Assembly: GCA_030830895.1 (NCBI GenBank)
Contig: JAURMC010000005.1
Span: forward strand, 91,030-155,029
Length of the DNA: 64,000 bases
Direction: 5' to 3'
From: Crocinitomicaceae bacterium
GTDB lineage: Bacteria > Bacteroidota > Bacteroidia > Flavobacteriales_D > Crocinitomicaceae
Below are positions 45,301-54,263 of this stretch, piece after piece; the stretch's first letter is position 1, and every line of letters begins with the position of its first letter. The notes under the pieces were generated by a model. The model was not told the origin of the DNA, made no database searches, and was given only the letters and a program-made list of their open reading frames with translations. The position numbers and the translations under genes are program-made.

Positions 45301-46093
45301 GTTGCACATTTCCCGAACAACCAGACCCAGTGTTTTGCGCCTGCAGCGTAACGTTGTAAACCCCTGGAGTATTGAAGGTAAAACTTGGGTTTTGTTGTTG
45401 GCTATTCCCTTGACCAGAAAAATTCCAACTCCATTGGTTAGCGCCGGCAGTGGAATTATCTTGAAAAAGAACTGGGGTACCAACACAACCTGCTGACGGT
45501 GCGGTAATTCCTGCTTGAAAATTGCTCACAACAATCGAATCCGTGAAGTTGCCAATGCATCCGGTTGTTGTATTGGTAACGGTTAATTGTACGCCATAAC
45601 TTCCCGCCACATTGTAGGTAACATTGGAAGGGTTCTGCAGATTGGAGTTTTGTCCATTGCCAAAATTCCAGGCGTAACTGAAATTCGCCCCGTTGGAAGA
45701 TGTATTCGTAAATCCTACCGTTAACGGAACAGTGCATCCAAGACCGCTGACATTAAACCCTACGTTAGGTGCAGGTAAAACGGTAATGTAGTTACTTTTG
45801 ATTTCTGAATCGACCGCTCCGTTTGCGTTGGTAACGACTAACGTTATGGTAAAGGTCCCCGCTGTAGTAAAAATGTGTGTCGGGTTTTGATTACTAACTG
45901 TTACCCCATCACCAAAATTCCATGAATATTGATTTATAGCGGGACCCCCATTTGTAGTAGAAGTTGAGGTAAAACTAACAGGAACACCCACACAAACACT
46001 AAGAGGTAATGCCGTAAAATTTGCCGTTGGAGCTTGCCCTAAAACAATAGATACAACCGTAGTAAAAATAAGGACTGAGAGCGATCTAATCAT
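42314..46093 (-). CDS. PKD-array surface protein with T9SS type B C-terminus (1259 aa)
   Basis: Secreted repeat protein. The ORF track starts at 46138; ATG 46093 opens the signal peptide (MIRSLSVLIFTTVVSIVLGQ) and lies just after a -7 box, so it is preferred. The mature protein is almost wholly 12-13 PKD domains of 85-100 residues with cores such as YSWNFGDGVTVSNQNPTHIF, YAWNFGNGQNSNLQNPS and YFWDFGDGTSTQENPTHQF, and with paired cysteines in most. One copy (LTYTWYVNNQPVS) has lost the GDG core. The last 90 residues (IIPNVLTPNGDGKNDEL...IFNRWGHLVY...GVPCTDGVYFYRL) are the gliding-motility-associated domain. Likely an adhesin or a scaffold for other surface proteins. Confidence 0.92.
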   Translation of the reverse strand: MIRSLSVLIFTTVVSIVLGQAPTANFTALPLSVCVGVPVSFTSTSTTNGGPAINQYSWNFGDGVTVSNQNPTHIFTTAGTFTITLVVTNANGAVDSEIKSNYITVLPAPNVGFNVSGLGCTVPLTVGFTNTSSNGANFSYAWNFGNGQNSNLQNPSNVTYNVAGSYGVQLTVTNTTTGCIGNFTDSIVVSNFQAGITAPSAGCVGTPVLFQDNSTAGANQWSWNFSGQGNSQQQNPSFTFNTPGVYNVTLQAQNTGSGCSGNVQHQITIQNNITPSFTANPLTNCAPSNVTFNNTTGVAGNYTWSFGNGQTFTGTNPPPQVYNGSGLYSVTLSVTTPSGCTGSTTQNDYINIVNIEAGFFADEPGGCDPHTVQFTDTSSTPNPANPIVNWQWNFGNGQTFIGQNPPPQTYGLNPGYYDVTLVVTSLSGCIDTMFIQDYISVGQIDLVDFTVSPLVTCAKQNVNFTNGTIISIPHQPNEVSYFWDFGDGTSTQENPTHQFTQDTGYISVQLVVDFRGCKDSITIDSAVYVLAPIAEFNPSSQLFCNPGAFPINVSFTDNSIHGELPDNVSMTWEWGDGTPNTTIGNAVLDGVNNGNTSHSFASYGSYTVEQVIHNYTTGCHDSITKTIHFSQIAAQFTMSNDTVCRNDSLLLFDASTSWSAPPNSHPLTNWFYSMGNGQTINTGPNPAFVYSTQGLYNITLTVTNSVGCTAQIMHPVRVLNIPFPIINAQNSVGCSPFPVTFINNSMAVGNGMPLSYFITTFTDDNSSITTNNVNQPINHTFNGNGTYYATMVVYDVFGCSSTPATVPITITKPISDFSFPAVVCAEDTTLTVNTSTGVGNLTYTWYVNNQPVSSAQDTGIISTVPPNLPISQLSSSFILTLVAIDSNGCEDTLTNLVTVSLPHAIPFFSFSGAIMNANGEYECPPLFGNYQDSSQSYGSIAAWNWGFGDGNNSILENPSNTFVINGSFDLTLQITDEYGCVDDTIVYEHVTIGGPQGVPSFVQNPNLCVQGATFLVQAPLNVDSLIWNMGDGNYVYNETNFVYNYETPGTYQATVTLISPDGCEISTVLDSVTVFDDGLDADFTATPMLVDQNDPVVFADQSTFIGSPIVSWTWDINNDTTYTLNNNGDQTTSFALSGPYTITLTVVDQQGCEDSYALVINVKDPDLIIPNVLTPNGDGKNDELVLSEQFFKTYQIQIFNRWGHLVYMIDNQTGIALWDGDTSEGVPCTDGVYFYRLIGEMLGGTAIDQYGFVTVIGSK

Positions 46094-46110
46094 AGATATT
46101 ACATTGACAA

Positions 46111-46118
46111 CAAAACTA
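46111..46118 (-). promoter_or_regulatory. Possible -7 box of the PKD-array gene
   Basis: Minus-strand TAGTTTTG fits TAnnTTTG and ends 17 bp before the chosen ATG at 46093; a TTG lies 14 bp upstream of it. Its position supports the shorter start over the 46138 start, which would lie upstream of the box. Confidence 0.4.
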
Positions 46119-46180
46119 AATAAAAAGTTGCACAACATACCGTATTGCGATCGTTAAAAACTGCTCCTTTGCACGCCTAT

Positions 46181-48796
46181 TTATCTGATTAAATTAACGA
46201 ATCCATAAAGATGCTCCCATTGATTATCCCCCTGTCCGCCGTAACGGAGTAAGTAAGTATATACTCCCACAGGACATTTTACACCAACAGGTAAGTATCC
46301 ATCCCATCCATAATCTGGGTCATAGCTTTCAAAAACGATTTCTCCCCAACGGTTATAGATAGCAAACAAATAATTCGCAGGCTTGAAACCTGGAGTAAAA
46401 ACAGGGTAAAAGGTTGAATTTTCCTCTTCTCCGTCAGGGGTAAATGAATTGGGGATATAGCACGAAACGGTATTGGTTACTTCTATGGTACGAGAAATCG
46501 TTTGACTACATCCTAAATTATTAATAGTGGTTAGTTCAATAATAAAAACACCTTCTACCATTGGTAACTCCCAAGTAAACTCAGCTGAATTATTAACAAA
46601 ACTCTCCCCGTTGATTACCCACTGATAGGTTTGATTGGGATTTACATTGTTCGAAATAGTTAGGGTTGGATTACTAAGTTCAAGTTGCAATGGATCTAGC
46701 GAAAAATCTGGAGGTGTAATTGCTTCAACGTTAACCTGAGCGCTCACCGGCAAAGAAGCACATCCCAAGGCGCTAACCCCTTGAACTGAATAAGAAGAAC
46801 TTATCGTTGGACAAACTGTGTTTTGAGGACCAAAAACTGCGGCATCTTGCCAAACATAATATTGAGCTCCAAGTGCAGACAATGCAACGCATTCCCCCCA
46901 ACAAATGATTGTATCTGTGGCAGTAACAATTGGAATAGGGTTGACCTGCAGGCTTAAAATTACCAAAGAGTCACATCCTGAAAGGTTTTGAAGGTGTTGA
47001 GAATATAACCCGGTTGAGGTTAGTAATTGACCATTGAACAACACTGAAGAATCCGAACATATTTGCGACATCAAAAGTGTCGTGTCTGGGAGATGAAGCG
47101 AAACCAACACACTATCGGTATAGGTGCATCCGTACCCATCCACAACGCTCACGGTATAAATACCTCCATTTTGTAGCCAGACTTGGGGCCCTATATTCCC
47201 GTTGGACCAAGTATAACTTTGATAATTAATAGGGGCTACAATTAATGAAGAATCTCCTAAACAATGGGACAAGTCTGGCCCTAAATCAAACGTGTCTGGT
47301 ACTATTGAAACAACGATTGAATCGCGTGCTGTACCACAACCACTTGGAACATCTAACCAATAGATGCCAGGAACGCCCACGGTCAAGCTAATTCCAGTTG
47401 ATCCATTACTCCAAGTATAAGAGGCATACAAGGAGTCTGGCTGAAGGGTTACCAATGTGCCAGGGCAAATCATGGTGTCAGGGCCTATATTAACTCCGCC
47501 GGGAGGCCCTTGTGGTACATAATTGGGTTGAATGATACCGTTTGTACCCGGCTGTGCACCATGAGGCGTACCGGCACAAGCGGGGCCGTTATGCAACACC
47601 GAGCCAGAAAGACCACCAGTAATTAAAGGGTTAACATTTGCAGGAATAGCCGCTTGTTGAACCACTATAGCACCGCCACCGCCACCGCCACCGGGACCAT
47701 GACAAGCCGAAGACCAAAGGGTGCTTAAGATATTTCCACCACTACCTCCTCTAACATCCAATGAAAGCGTTGAAGTTACATTTTGAGTTAACAAATAAAT
47801 ACACCCTCCTGCTCCTCCACCACCAGCGCCCTCGGAATCAGAATTCCCAACAACATTGGATCCAGAAGCAATAATTTGGGCATTATTTCCTTGAACTGTA
47901 GGCGCAATTAAAAAAACTATTCCTCCCCCCCGTGAACCATTAGTCGTAGTTAGACCATTGTCTCTATAACCACCACCGCCACCACCACCTAGAAAGGCCC
48001 GATAGTTTGAATAATTCAATGGATATCCGCCCATTCCATAAGACCCATTTACAGCACACCATCCTAAAAATTCGTTGCCACCTCGACCACCTGAGCCACC
48101 ATTACTTCCTCCACCAGCTCCAGGATTTCCTGAATTCGACCCCCCTCCTCCATTGGCTAAAGGAGCCCTGTTTCCATCCATGTTTATCGGTGCTGAAACA
48201 ATTCCTTCACCTTTTTTTCCTGCAGAATTTCCAGAATTGGCAAAGTTAGGATCTCCACAAGCAAAAAAACCATTAGTCCATGTTCCTCCTAAGAATCCTT
48301 GACCTTGTACATCAATATTTGCATTGAGCGTAATTGATGCCGTTGCCTCAATAGCAACCACGCCACCAACTGTCCCGTTCCAAGGTTGGGACGTAATTAT
48401 GCCTGAAACAATAGCTTGGTTGTACACAGGCACTTTAATCAATTGTACCAGTCCATTAACAGTAAATGTTTTACATAAATTTTGAACGAACGTAATACTA
48501 GATCCATTGATTGCAGCAATGTTGGTGAATTCGAAATTACCTGCATCCCCATAGTTCTGAATTTGCCCAAAACTCGCATTGTTCGTAGATGAAATTGTTG
48601 CTCCTTTCATTTGGATTAACAAAACTCTGTCCCCAACCGAAAATCCCTGTGCAGAGGTAACATTAACACTGTTTAAATTTACAGCCGTTACCGCCACATA
48701 CTGATTCACAATACCGCTAATCGGTTGGGCATGCGAAGCGCTAACTGTTATAATTAGCCCAATTAACCCAATGATTTTCAGCACTTGAATTTGCAT
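46181..48796 (-). CDS. Glycine-rich surface protein with T9SS type B C-terminus (871 aa)
   Basis: Secreted protein with a signal peptide (VLKIIGLIGLIITVSASHAQ). An N-terminal domain of about 140 residues (NQYVAVTAVNLNSVNVTSAQGFSVGDRVLLIQMKG, quoted as FSVGDRVLLIQMKGA) recurs in Bacteroidota surface proteins but has no known role. Residues about 165-410 are extremely glycine-rich (GGGGSNSGNPGAGGGSNGGSGGRGG; GPGGGGGGGAIVVQ), like a beta-helix or polyglycine-II sheet. Several Ig-like repeats with CxGxxxxL...YTWSNG follow, and the end (NSFTPDGEEENSTF...IYNRWGEIVFES...YGWDGYLPVGVKCPVGVYTYLL) is the type B T9SS signal. It lies 54 bp downstream of metH and 87 bp upstream of the PKD-array start. Confidence 0.9.
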   Translation of the reverse strand: MQIQVLKIIGLIGLIITVSASHAQPISGIVNQYVAVTAVNLNSVNVTSAQGFSVGDRVLLIQMKGATISSTNNASFGQIQNYGDAGNFEFTNIAAINGSSITFVQNLCKTFTVNGLVQLIKVPVYNQAIVSGIITSQPWNGTVGGVVAIEATASITLNANIDVQGQGFLGGTWTNGFFACGDPNFANSGNSAGKKGEGIVSAPINMDGNRAPLANGGGGSNSGNPGAGGGSNGGSGGRGGNEFLGWCAVNGSYGMGGYPLNYSNYRAFLGGGGGGGYRDNGLTTTNGSRGGGIVFLIAPTVQGNNAQIIASGSNVVGNSDSEGAGGGGAGGCIYLLTQNVTSTLSLDVRGGSGGNILSTLWSSACHGPGGGGGGGAIVVQQAAIPANVNPLITGGLSGSVLHNGPACAGTPHGAQPGTNGIIQPNYVPQGPPGGVNIGPDTMICPGTLVTLQPDSLYASYTWSNGSTGISLTVGVPGIYWLDVPSGCGTARDSIVVSIVPDTFDLGPDLSHCLGDSSLIVAPINYQSYTWSNGNIGPQVWLQNGGIYTVSVVDGYGCTYTDSVLVSLHLPDTTLLMSQICSDSSVLFNGQLLTSTGLYSQHLQNLSGCDSLVILSLQVNPIPIVTATDTIICWGECVALSALGAQYYVWQDAAVFGPQNTVCPTISSSYSVQGVSALGCASLPVSAQVNVEAITPPDFSLDPLQLELSNPTLTISNNVNPNQTYQWVINGESFVNNSAEFTWELPMVEGVFIIELTTINNLGCSQTISRTIEVTNTVSCYIPNSFTPDGEEENSTFYPVFTPGFKPANYLFAIYNRWGEIVFESYDPDYGWDGYLPVGVKCPVGVYTYLLRYGGQGDNQWEHLYGFVNLIR

Positions 48797-48850
48797 ATAC
48801 TTGTTAAAGATACACTTAAGATGATAAAATATCCTTTTCGGTTGCCTCTG

Positions 48851-51517
48851 TTATTTCAGAATCGCATTGAACCAAGTGCGATGCGCTGATTTATCTACTC
48901 CTCTACGTGCACAAACTGACTCAAATTGATCGGATAAGATTCCCGTTATGCCAAAGTATTTTGCATCCGGATGGGCAAAATACCAACCAGAAACTGAAGA
49001 AGCTGGATGCATGGCAAGGCTTTCAGTAAGGCTAACACCTATGGTTTCTTTCGCCTGTAGCATCTCAAAAATACCGAGCTTTTCGTAATGATCCGGGCAT
49101 GCAGGGTAACCTGGAGCAGGACGTATTCCCCGGTATTTTTCCGCAATTAATTCCTCATTAGACAGAGCCTGATTTTCATAGCCCCAATATTCTTGACGTA
49201 CGCGTTCGTGCAACCATTCCGCCATTGCTTCGGCAATTCGATCAGCCACTGCTTTCAACAGAATGCTCTTGTAGTCATCGTGGGCTATTTCAAATTCCCT
49301 ACATACTTCTGTGACATCGCCGGCAGTTACAACAAAACACCCTACATAATCCCGAAATCCGGAATTTATTGGAGCGATAAAATCGCTCAAACAAAGGTTG
49401 GGTTGACCTGCAACTTTTTCCGTTTGTTGACGCAAACCAATTTGGCGGTGTAAGCATTTACCCGAATTGGTTTCGAAGATATGTATGTCGTCACCTTCCG
49501 ATTGAGCAGAAAAAATTCCAAAAACGTATCTTGGTGTAAACCAGCCTTTTTGTTGACCTTCGAATAAACAAACTTTGGCATCCTCCAACAACTTGCGAGC
49601 CTCTTCACCTACTACCTCATCGTTCAAAATTTCTGGAAATTTTCCATGAAGGTCCCAACTTCGAAAGAAGGGCGACCAATCGATGTATGGAATGATTTCG
49701 TCCAAAGCGGCGATTTCCCCACTGAAAACGCCCTGCTTTTTGGGGAGGGAAACGGTATGTTCATTGAACTCCAATTTCAACGAATTTTTTCGGGCGACAT
49801 CGATGGGTATCAGGCGTTTAGACGCGGCATGCTGTTCATGATGCTGTCGTAACTTTTCGTAATCTATACGAACATCTTCCTGAAAAATTCCTTGATCACC
49901 CCCTAATAATTTCTCGGCCACCGTCACCGCCCTAGAGGCATCTGGAACGTAAATTACCGAGCCGGAATAGTTCGGGGCGATCTTCACGGCGGTATGCACT
50001 TTCGAGGTGGTGGCTCCTCCTATGAGCAAGGGGATATTGGGGTTTCGTTCTTCCATAGCCGATGCTACCTTGACCATTTCATCCAAGGATGGGGTAATCA
50101 AACCGCTCAATCCAATAATATCGCAACCTTCATCGATGGCGCGTTGAACGATTTCATTACCCGGGACCATCACGCCCATATCGATAATTTCGTAATTGTT
50201 GCAGGCAAGAACTACCCCAACGATATTTTTGCCAATGTCGTGCACATCGCCTTTGACCGTAGCCATGAGAATTTTCCCCGCTTTTTGGATTTCACCTTGG
50301 CTATCTGCCTCGATATACGGCTGAAGAAAAGCAACGGCTTTTTTCATGACCCTAGCCGATTTCACCACTTGAGGTAAGAACATCTTTCCTTCTCCAAATA
50401 AATCCCCCACCACGTTCATTCCCGACATTAAGGGCCCCTCAATGATTTGCAGTGGTTTATCGTACAAGGGCAAGCAAGAAGCAATGTCTTCTTCGATGTA
50501 CTTATCAATCCCTTTAACCAACGAATGTTCAATGCGTTTCACCAATTCGAAACTTCTCCAAAATTCTTGCGCTGCTACTTCTTTAACCCCTTGTTGCACG
50601 GTTTCTGCCAAGGACAAAAGGCGCTCCGTTGCATCTGGCCTTCGGTTGAAAAATACGTCTTCAATATGTTCTAACAAAATGGGGTCAATGTCGGAATATA
50701 CCGTTAACATGGTCGGGTTTACGATGCCCATGTCCATGCCGTTTTGAATGGCATGGTAAAGAAAAACAGCATGCATCGCTTCACGAACAGCATTGTTGCC
50801 ACGAAAGGAAAAAGAAACGTTTGAAACTCCTCCGCTAATATGGCATCCGGGAAGATTCTCAGTGATCCATGCCGTAGCGCGAAAAAAGTCTAAGGCATTA
50901 AGTGCGTGTTCTTCCATTCCTGTTGCAACAGGAAAAATATTTGGGTCAAATATGATGTCATTCGGATGAATTCCTGCCTTTTTCACCAATAAATCGTAAG
51001 AACGTGAACAAATTTCAACCCTTCGGTCAAAAGAATCAGCCTGCCCCACCTCATCGAAAGCCATAACGATCATGGCGGCTCCCATGGTATTAATAAATTT
51101 CGCTTGTTGAAGGAAGACCTGTTCTCCTTCCTTCAAAGAAATAGAATTCACCACCCCTTTACCCTGCAAACATTTTAATCCCGCTTCAATAATATCCCAT
51201 TTTGAACTGTCTATCATGATGGGGATTTTCGCGATTTCTGGTTCGGATGCAATGAGATTCAAAAAAGTAACCATGGCGGATTTTCCATCAATCATGGCCT
51301 CGTCCATGTTTACGTCTAAAATTTGAGCGCCTCCTTCTACTTGCTCACGAGCAACAGAGAGCGCTTCTTCAAATCGTTCCTCGCGAATTAACCGTAAAAA
51401 AGCCTTAGAGCCGGTCACATTGGTTCTTTCACCAATATTCACAAAATTGCTCTCTTTAGTAGCGACTAATGGCTCAAGACCCGATAAACGTAAAACTCTC
51501 TCCATCAGCTCTCCCAC
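48851..51517 (-). CDS. metH: Cobalamin-dependent methionine synthase, pterin/B12/activation subunit
   Basis: C-terminal three quarters of MetH as a separate 888-residue protein: the methyltetrahydrofolate-binding pterin domain ([14 protein letters not shown], residues about 25-280), the B12 cap and Rossmann domain with the cobalt-ligand motif [13 protein letters not shown] near 420 and GLSGLITPS, and the AdoMet reactivation domain with [12 protein letters not shown] near 800. It takes the methyl group from 5-methyl-THF to cobalamin and on to homocysteine held by the partner subunit. It overlaps the homocysteine-binding subunit gene by 13 bp in another frame. Together 326 plus 888 residues equal one normal MetH, so the two are a natural split and not a ruined gene. 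Confidence 0.95.
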   Translation of the reverse strand: MGELMERVLRLSGLEPLVATKESNFVNIGERTNVTGSKAFLRLIREERFEEALSVAREQVEGGAQILDVNMDEAMIDGKSAMVTFLNLIASEPEIAKIPIMIDSSKWDIIEAGLKCLQGKGVVNSISLKEGEQVFLQQAKFINTMGAAMIVMAFDEVGQADSFDRRVEICSRSYDLLVKKAGIHPNDIIFDPNIFPVATGMEEHALNALDFFRATAWITENLPGCHISGGVSNVSFSFRGNNAVREAMHAVFLYHAIQNGMDMGIVNPTMLTVYSDIDPILLEHIEDVFFNRRPDATERLLSLAETVQQGVKEVAAQEFWRSFELVKRIEHSLVKGIDKYIEEDIASCLPLYDKPLQIIEGPLMSGMNVVGDLFGEGKMFLPQVVKSARVMKKAVAFLQPYIEADSQGEIQKAGKILMATVKGDVHDIGKNIVGVVLACNNYEIIDMGVMVPGNEIVQRAIDEGCDIIGLSGLITPSLDEMVKVASAMEERNPNIPLLIGGATTSKVHTAVKIAPNYSGSVIYVPDASRAVTVAEKLLGGDQGIFQEDVRIDYEKLRQHHEQHAASKRLIPIDVARKNSLKLEFNEHTVSLPKKQGVFSGEIAALDEIIPYIDWSPFFRSWDLHGKFPEILNDEVVGEEARKLLEDAKVCLFEGQQKGWFTPRYVFGIFSAQSEGDDIHIFETNSGKCLHRQIGLRQQTEKVAGQPNLCLSDFIAPINSGFRDYVGCFVVTAGDVTEVCREFEIAHDDYKSILLKAVADRIAEAMAEWLHERVRQEYWGYENQALSNEELIAEKYRGIRPAPGYPACPDHYEKLGIFEMLQAKETIGVSLTESLAMHPASSVSGWYFAHPDAKYFGITGILSDQFESVCARRGVDKSAHRTWFNAILK

Positions 51518-52485
51518 TTTCTTGGTTCATACTTTCGCGCTAATTCTGCAATTTCTCGAATATGTTCGGGAGTGGTTCCACAACACCCCCCGACGATATT
51601 GACTAGTTTTTTCTCAAAAAAAGAAACCATTTTATCTCTCATAAGTGCTGCAGTTTCATCGTATTGACCAAAGGCGTTAGGGAGTCCGGCATTTGGATGT
51701 GCACTTACTGCAAAGGGAGCTCTTTCTGCCAAGGCACTTAAGTAGGGTTCCATCAATTCTGAACCCAAAGCACAATTCAATCCAATACTTAAAAGAGGCA
51801 TGTGTTGTAAGGAAATTAAAAAAGCCTCGGGGGTTTGGCCCGACAAGGTTCTTCCGCTGAGATCAGTTATGGTCCCTGAAACCATTATGGGCAAAGCCAT
51901 ATTCCGTTGTTCAAATACTTTCTCAGCAGCAAATAGTGCTGCCTTTGCGTTCAAGGTATCAAAAACAGTCTCAATTAGTAAAATATCTACACCACCATCC
52001 ATCAGAGCGTTGATTTGATGTGCATAGGCCCTTGATAAATCATCAAATGTAACGGCACGAAATCCTGGATTATTAACATCAGGAGAAATAGAGGCAGTGC
52101 GGTTGGTAGGTCCGATAGAGCCGGCTACAAAACGCGGCCGGTCCAAGAATAATTTTGTTGCTTCTTTTGCTAGGCGCGCGCCTTGAAAGTTAATGTCGTA
52201 AACGGCTTCTTCCAATTGGTAATCTGCTTGCGCAATTGTCGTGCCTGAAAACGTGTTTGTTTCAATAATGTCGGCACCTGCTGCTAAATAAGCCTTGTGA
52301 ATTTCAAATATGATATCGGGCCGGGTAATGTTTAACAAATCATTATTACCTTGCAAGGATTCGCTATGGCTTTTGAATACTTCACCACGAAAATCCTCCT
52401 CAGTCAAGGTATACCGCTGGATCATGGTGCCCATTGCGCCATCCAATATCAGAATTCGATCCTGAAGTAATGTTGTTATATCCAT
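51505..52485 (-). CDS. metH: Methionine synthase, homocysteine-binding subunit
   Basis: N-terminal module of MetH as a separate 326-residue protein. The homocysteine-binding TIM barrel starts [17 protein letters not shown]. The three zinc-binding cysteines are the Cys of [11 protein letters not shown] (near 238) and the pair in [12 protein letters not shown] (near 303). It activates homocysteine as a zinc thiolate for methylation by the cobalamin subunit encoded next. The short linker of ordinary MetH is divided between the end of this gene (YEPRKWES) and the start of the next. A SAM-I riboswitch lies 36-130 bp upstream, so the pair is repressed when S-adenosylmethionine is plentiful. Confidence 0.95.
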   Translation of the reverse strand: MDITTLLQDRILILDGAMGTMIQRYTLTEEDFRGEVFKSHSESLQGNNDLLNITRPDIIFEIHKAYLAAGADIIETNTFSGTTIAQADYQLEEAVYDINFQGARLAKEATKLFLDRPRFVAGSIGPTNRTASISPDVNNPGFRAVTFDDLSRAYAHQINALMDGGVDILLIETVFDTLNAKAALFAAEKVFEQRNMALPIMVSGTITDLSGRTLSGQTPEAFLISLQHMPLLSIGLNCALGSELMEPYLSALAERAPFAVSAHPNAGLPNAFGQYDETAALMRDKMVSFFEKKLVNIVGGCCGTTPEHIREIAELARKYEPRKWES

Positions 52486-52520
52486 TCTAATTTTTAAGGA
52501 AGAAAAGGCGCTTGCCTGAA

Positions 52521-52615
52521 CTTATCTTTTTCCATTTGGAATAGGAATTGGCACCTTATTTTTCAACAGGTTGCCAAGGTATCATAGGGCCGGTCCCTCC
52601 ACCTTTCTTCATAAG
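52521..52615 (-). ncRNA. SAM-I (S-box) riboswitch controlling split metH
   Basis: Read 5' to 3' on the minus strand: CTTATGAAGAAAGGTGGAGG, GACCGGCCCTATGATACC, TTGGCAACC, then AAGGTGCCAATTCC and AAAAGATAAG. These are the S-box landmarks in order: P1 pairing CTTAT with ATAAG, the kink-turn-side GGTGGAGGGA, the P2/P3 core GGCCCNATGA-ACC-GGCAACC, and J3/4 AGGTGCCAATTCC, with a short P4 hairpin TTCC-AAAT-GGAA. It binds S-adenosylmethionine. A weak hairpin AGGC-AAGC-GCCT followed by TTTTCTT lies between the aptamer and the metH start (52486-52520), so control could be at termination or at translation start. Confidence 0.93.
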
Positions 52616-52637
52616 TTAATTTCGCAAAGAACTGGTG

Positions 52638-52645
52638 CAAAAATA
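52638..52645 (-). promoter_or_regulatory. Possible -7 box for the SAM riboswitch-metH transcript
   Basis: Minus-strand TATTTTTG fits TAnnTTTG and lies 22 bp upstream of the aptamer's first paired base. A TTTG is found 12 bp before it, closer than usual for a -33 box. Confidence 0.35.
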
Positions 52646-52700
52646 AAGAGTAATTTGCAAATATTTGATGTATTACGAGATGTTTTTTAATTTAACACAT

Positions 52701-54263
52701 ATGAAATTACTCCTTTTCGCATGCTTTTTTCTTCCTGCTATAATTCTAGCACAGGTAAATCTCACTAGTTCTAACCTTCCCATCGTTAAGATTGTTGTTC
52801 CAGTGGGGCAACAAATCAATGACAATACGAGAATTGTTTGTGATATGGGAATAATTGACAACCCCAACAATGTTAATTTAATTAATGACCCATTTAATAA
52901 TTACAACGGAAAGATTGCCATTGAAATACGTGGATCAACCTCACAACAATACCCAAAAAAAAGCTATGGTTTTGAAACTCAAACGGGTTTAGGTAGTAAT
53001 AACAACGTTGCTTTAATGGGATTACCTGTCGAAAACGATTGGATATTAAACGGCCCTTATCCGGATAAAACTTTATTAAGAAACGCTTTAACGTATGAAT
53101 TGTCGCGCAAAATGGGGCATTATTCTTCGAGATTCAGGTTTTGTGAATTACTCATTAATAATCAATATTTGGGAGTTTACATTCTATTAGAACGAATTAA
53201 AAGAGACAATGATCGAGTAAACATTGCCCGTTTGGATCAAGATGACCTGGCAGGTGACTCATTAACCGGAGGATATATAGTTAAAGTAGATAAGCTCACA
53301 GGAGAAGTAGGAACCACTTGGAACTCAAATTTCAGCAATGAGGTGGTATTTCAATTTCACGACCCCGAATCCGATGAACTTCAACCGGCCCAAGTCAATT
53401 ATATTCAAAGTTATATTTCTGATTTTGAGAATGCGATTCAATCTAATCCCGAAAGCAACTATTTGCAATGGATTGAACCCATATCCTTTTATGATTTTTT
53501 TATTTTACAGGAACTTGGCAGAACAGTGGACGGTTATCGTTCTAGTTCGTTCATGTACAAAGATAAAAACTCAGGAAGTTTTCAAGGTAAATTGGTAGCG
53601 GGGCCCATGTGGGATTTTAACCTTTCATACGGTAACGCTGATTATTGCGAAGCATTTGAAACTACTGGATGGCAATACAACTTTGACCAAATTTGCAATT
53701 TCACCACCCAAATACCATTTTGGTGGAAACGCTTACTCGACGCCCCGAGTTATAGAAACGGCTTGCGTTGTCGGTGGAATGAATTACGAGAAGGCCCCTT
53801 GCATACCGATTCATTGTTTCAATGGATTGATTCTATGTCAAATTACCTGCAAAATGCAAGAATTCGAAATTTTCAAAAATGGCCAATTATTGGACAATAC
53901 GTTAATTGGAATGCCTTCGTTGGTAATACTTATCAAGAAGATTTGGACTTCATGAAAGATTATATAAACCAAAGAGCTGCTTGGTTGGATATTAACATTC
54001 CAGGGAATTGCAACCTTGGCTTATCTGAAAGCACTTTTGAACCATTAATTAGTTGTTACCCAAACCCTGCTCATGATTGGATATTTATAAAAGGTAATAA
54101 ATCTGACATTAGAATTGATGTGCTGGACATGGAAGGGAAAATTATCATGTCTCAACCTATAAGTGACGCATTAAATGTAGAGAATTTAACGAAAGGAATG
54201 TATTTTCTAAGAGGAGCCACCTTAACCGGTCAACAACAAATCCTCCGATTTATCAAACAATGA
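52701..54263 (+). CDS. CotH-type kinase family protein, secreted, T9SS type A C-terminus
   Basis: A 520-residue protein. The track starts at a TTG (52665), but ATG 52701 begins the signal peptide MKLLLFACFFLPAIILAQ and is taken. The CotH kinase-like domain shows IEIRGSTSQQYPKKSYGFE, NDWILNGPYPDKTLLRNAL, YILLERIKRDNDRVNI and the metal-binding stretch AGPMWDFNLSYGN, the pattern of the atypical kinase that phosphorylates spore-coat proteins in Bacillus. The last 75 residues (LISCYPNPAHDWIFIKGN...LTKGMYFLRG) are a T9SS type A sorting domain, so it acts outside the cell, perhaps on other surface proteins. It overlaps the kinase gene dgkA by 4 bp. Confidence 0.9.
   Translation: MKLLLFACFFLPAIILAQVNLTSSNLPIVKIVVPVGQQINDNTRIVCDMGIIDNPNNVNLINDPFNNYNGKIAIEIRGSTSQQYPKKSYGFETQTGLGSNNNVALMGLPVENDWILNGPYPDKTLLRNALTYELSRKMGHYSSRFRFCELLINNQYLGVYILLERIKRDNDRVNIARLDQDDLAGDSLTGGYIVKVDKLTGEVGTTWNSNFSNEVVFQFHDPESDELQPAQVNYIQSYISDFENAIQSNPESNYLQWIEPISFYDFFILQELGRTVDGYRSSSFMYKDKNSGSFQGKLVAGPMWDFNLSYGNADYCEAFETTGWQYNFDQICNFTTQIPFWWKRLLDAPSYRNGLRCRWNELREGPLHTDSLFQWIDSMSNYLQNARIRNFQKWPIIGQYVNWNAFVGNTYQEDLDFMKDYINQRAAWLDINIPGNCNLGLSESTFEPLISCYPNPAHDWIFIKGNKSDIRIDVLDMEGKIIMSQPISDALNVENLTKGMYFLRGATLTGQQQILRFIKQ

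Noticed and set aside
48007-48302. Proline- and histidine-rich plus-strand ORFs
   Set aside because: They are the complement of the glycine-rich coding region (GGN codons read as CCN); no independent support.
51505-52485. metH as a frameshifted pseudogene
   Set aside because: Both halves are intact with all ligands, the break is in the linker, the second half has its own start, and split MetH occurs in this phylum.
52665-52700. TTG start of the CotH-like gene giving 12 extra residues
   Set aside because: The ATG at 52701 begins a normal signal peptide, and the extra residues would spoil it.
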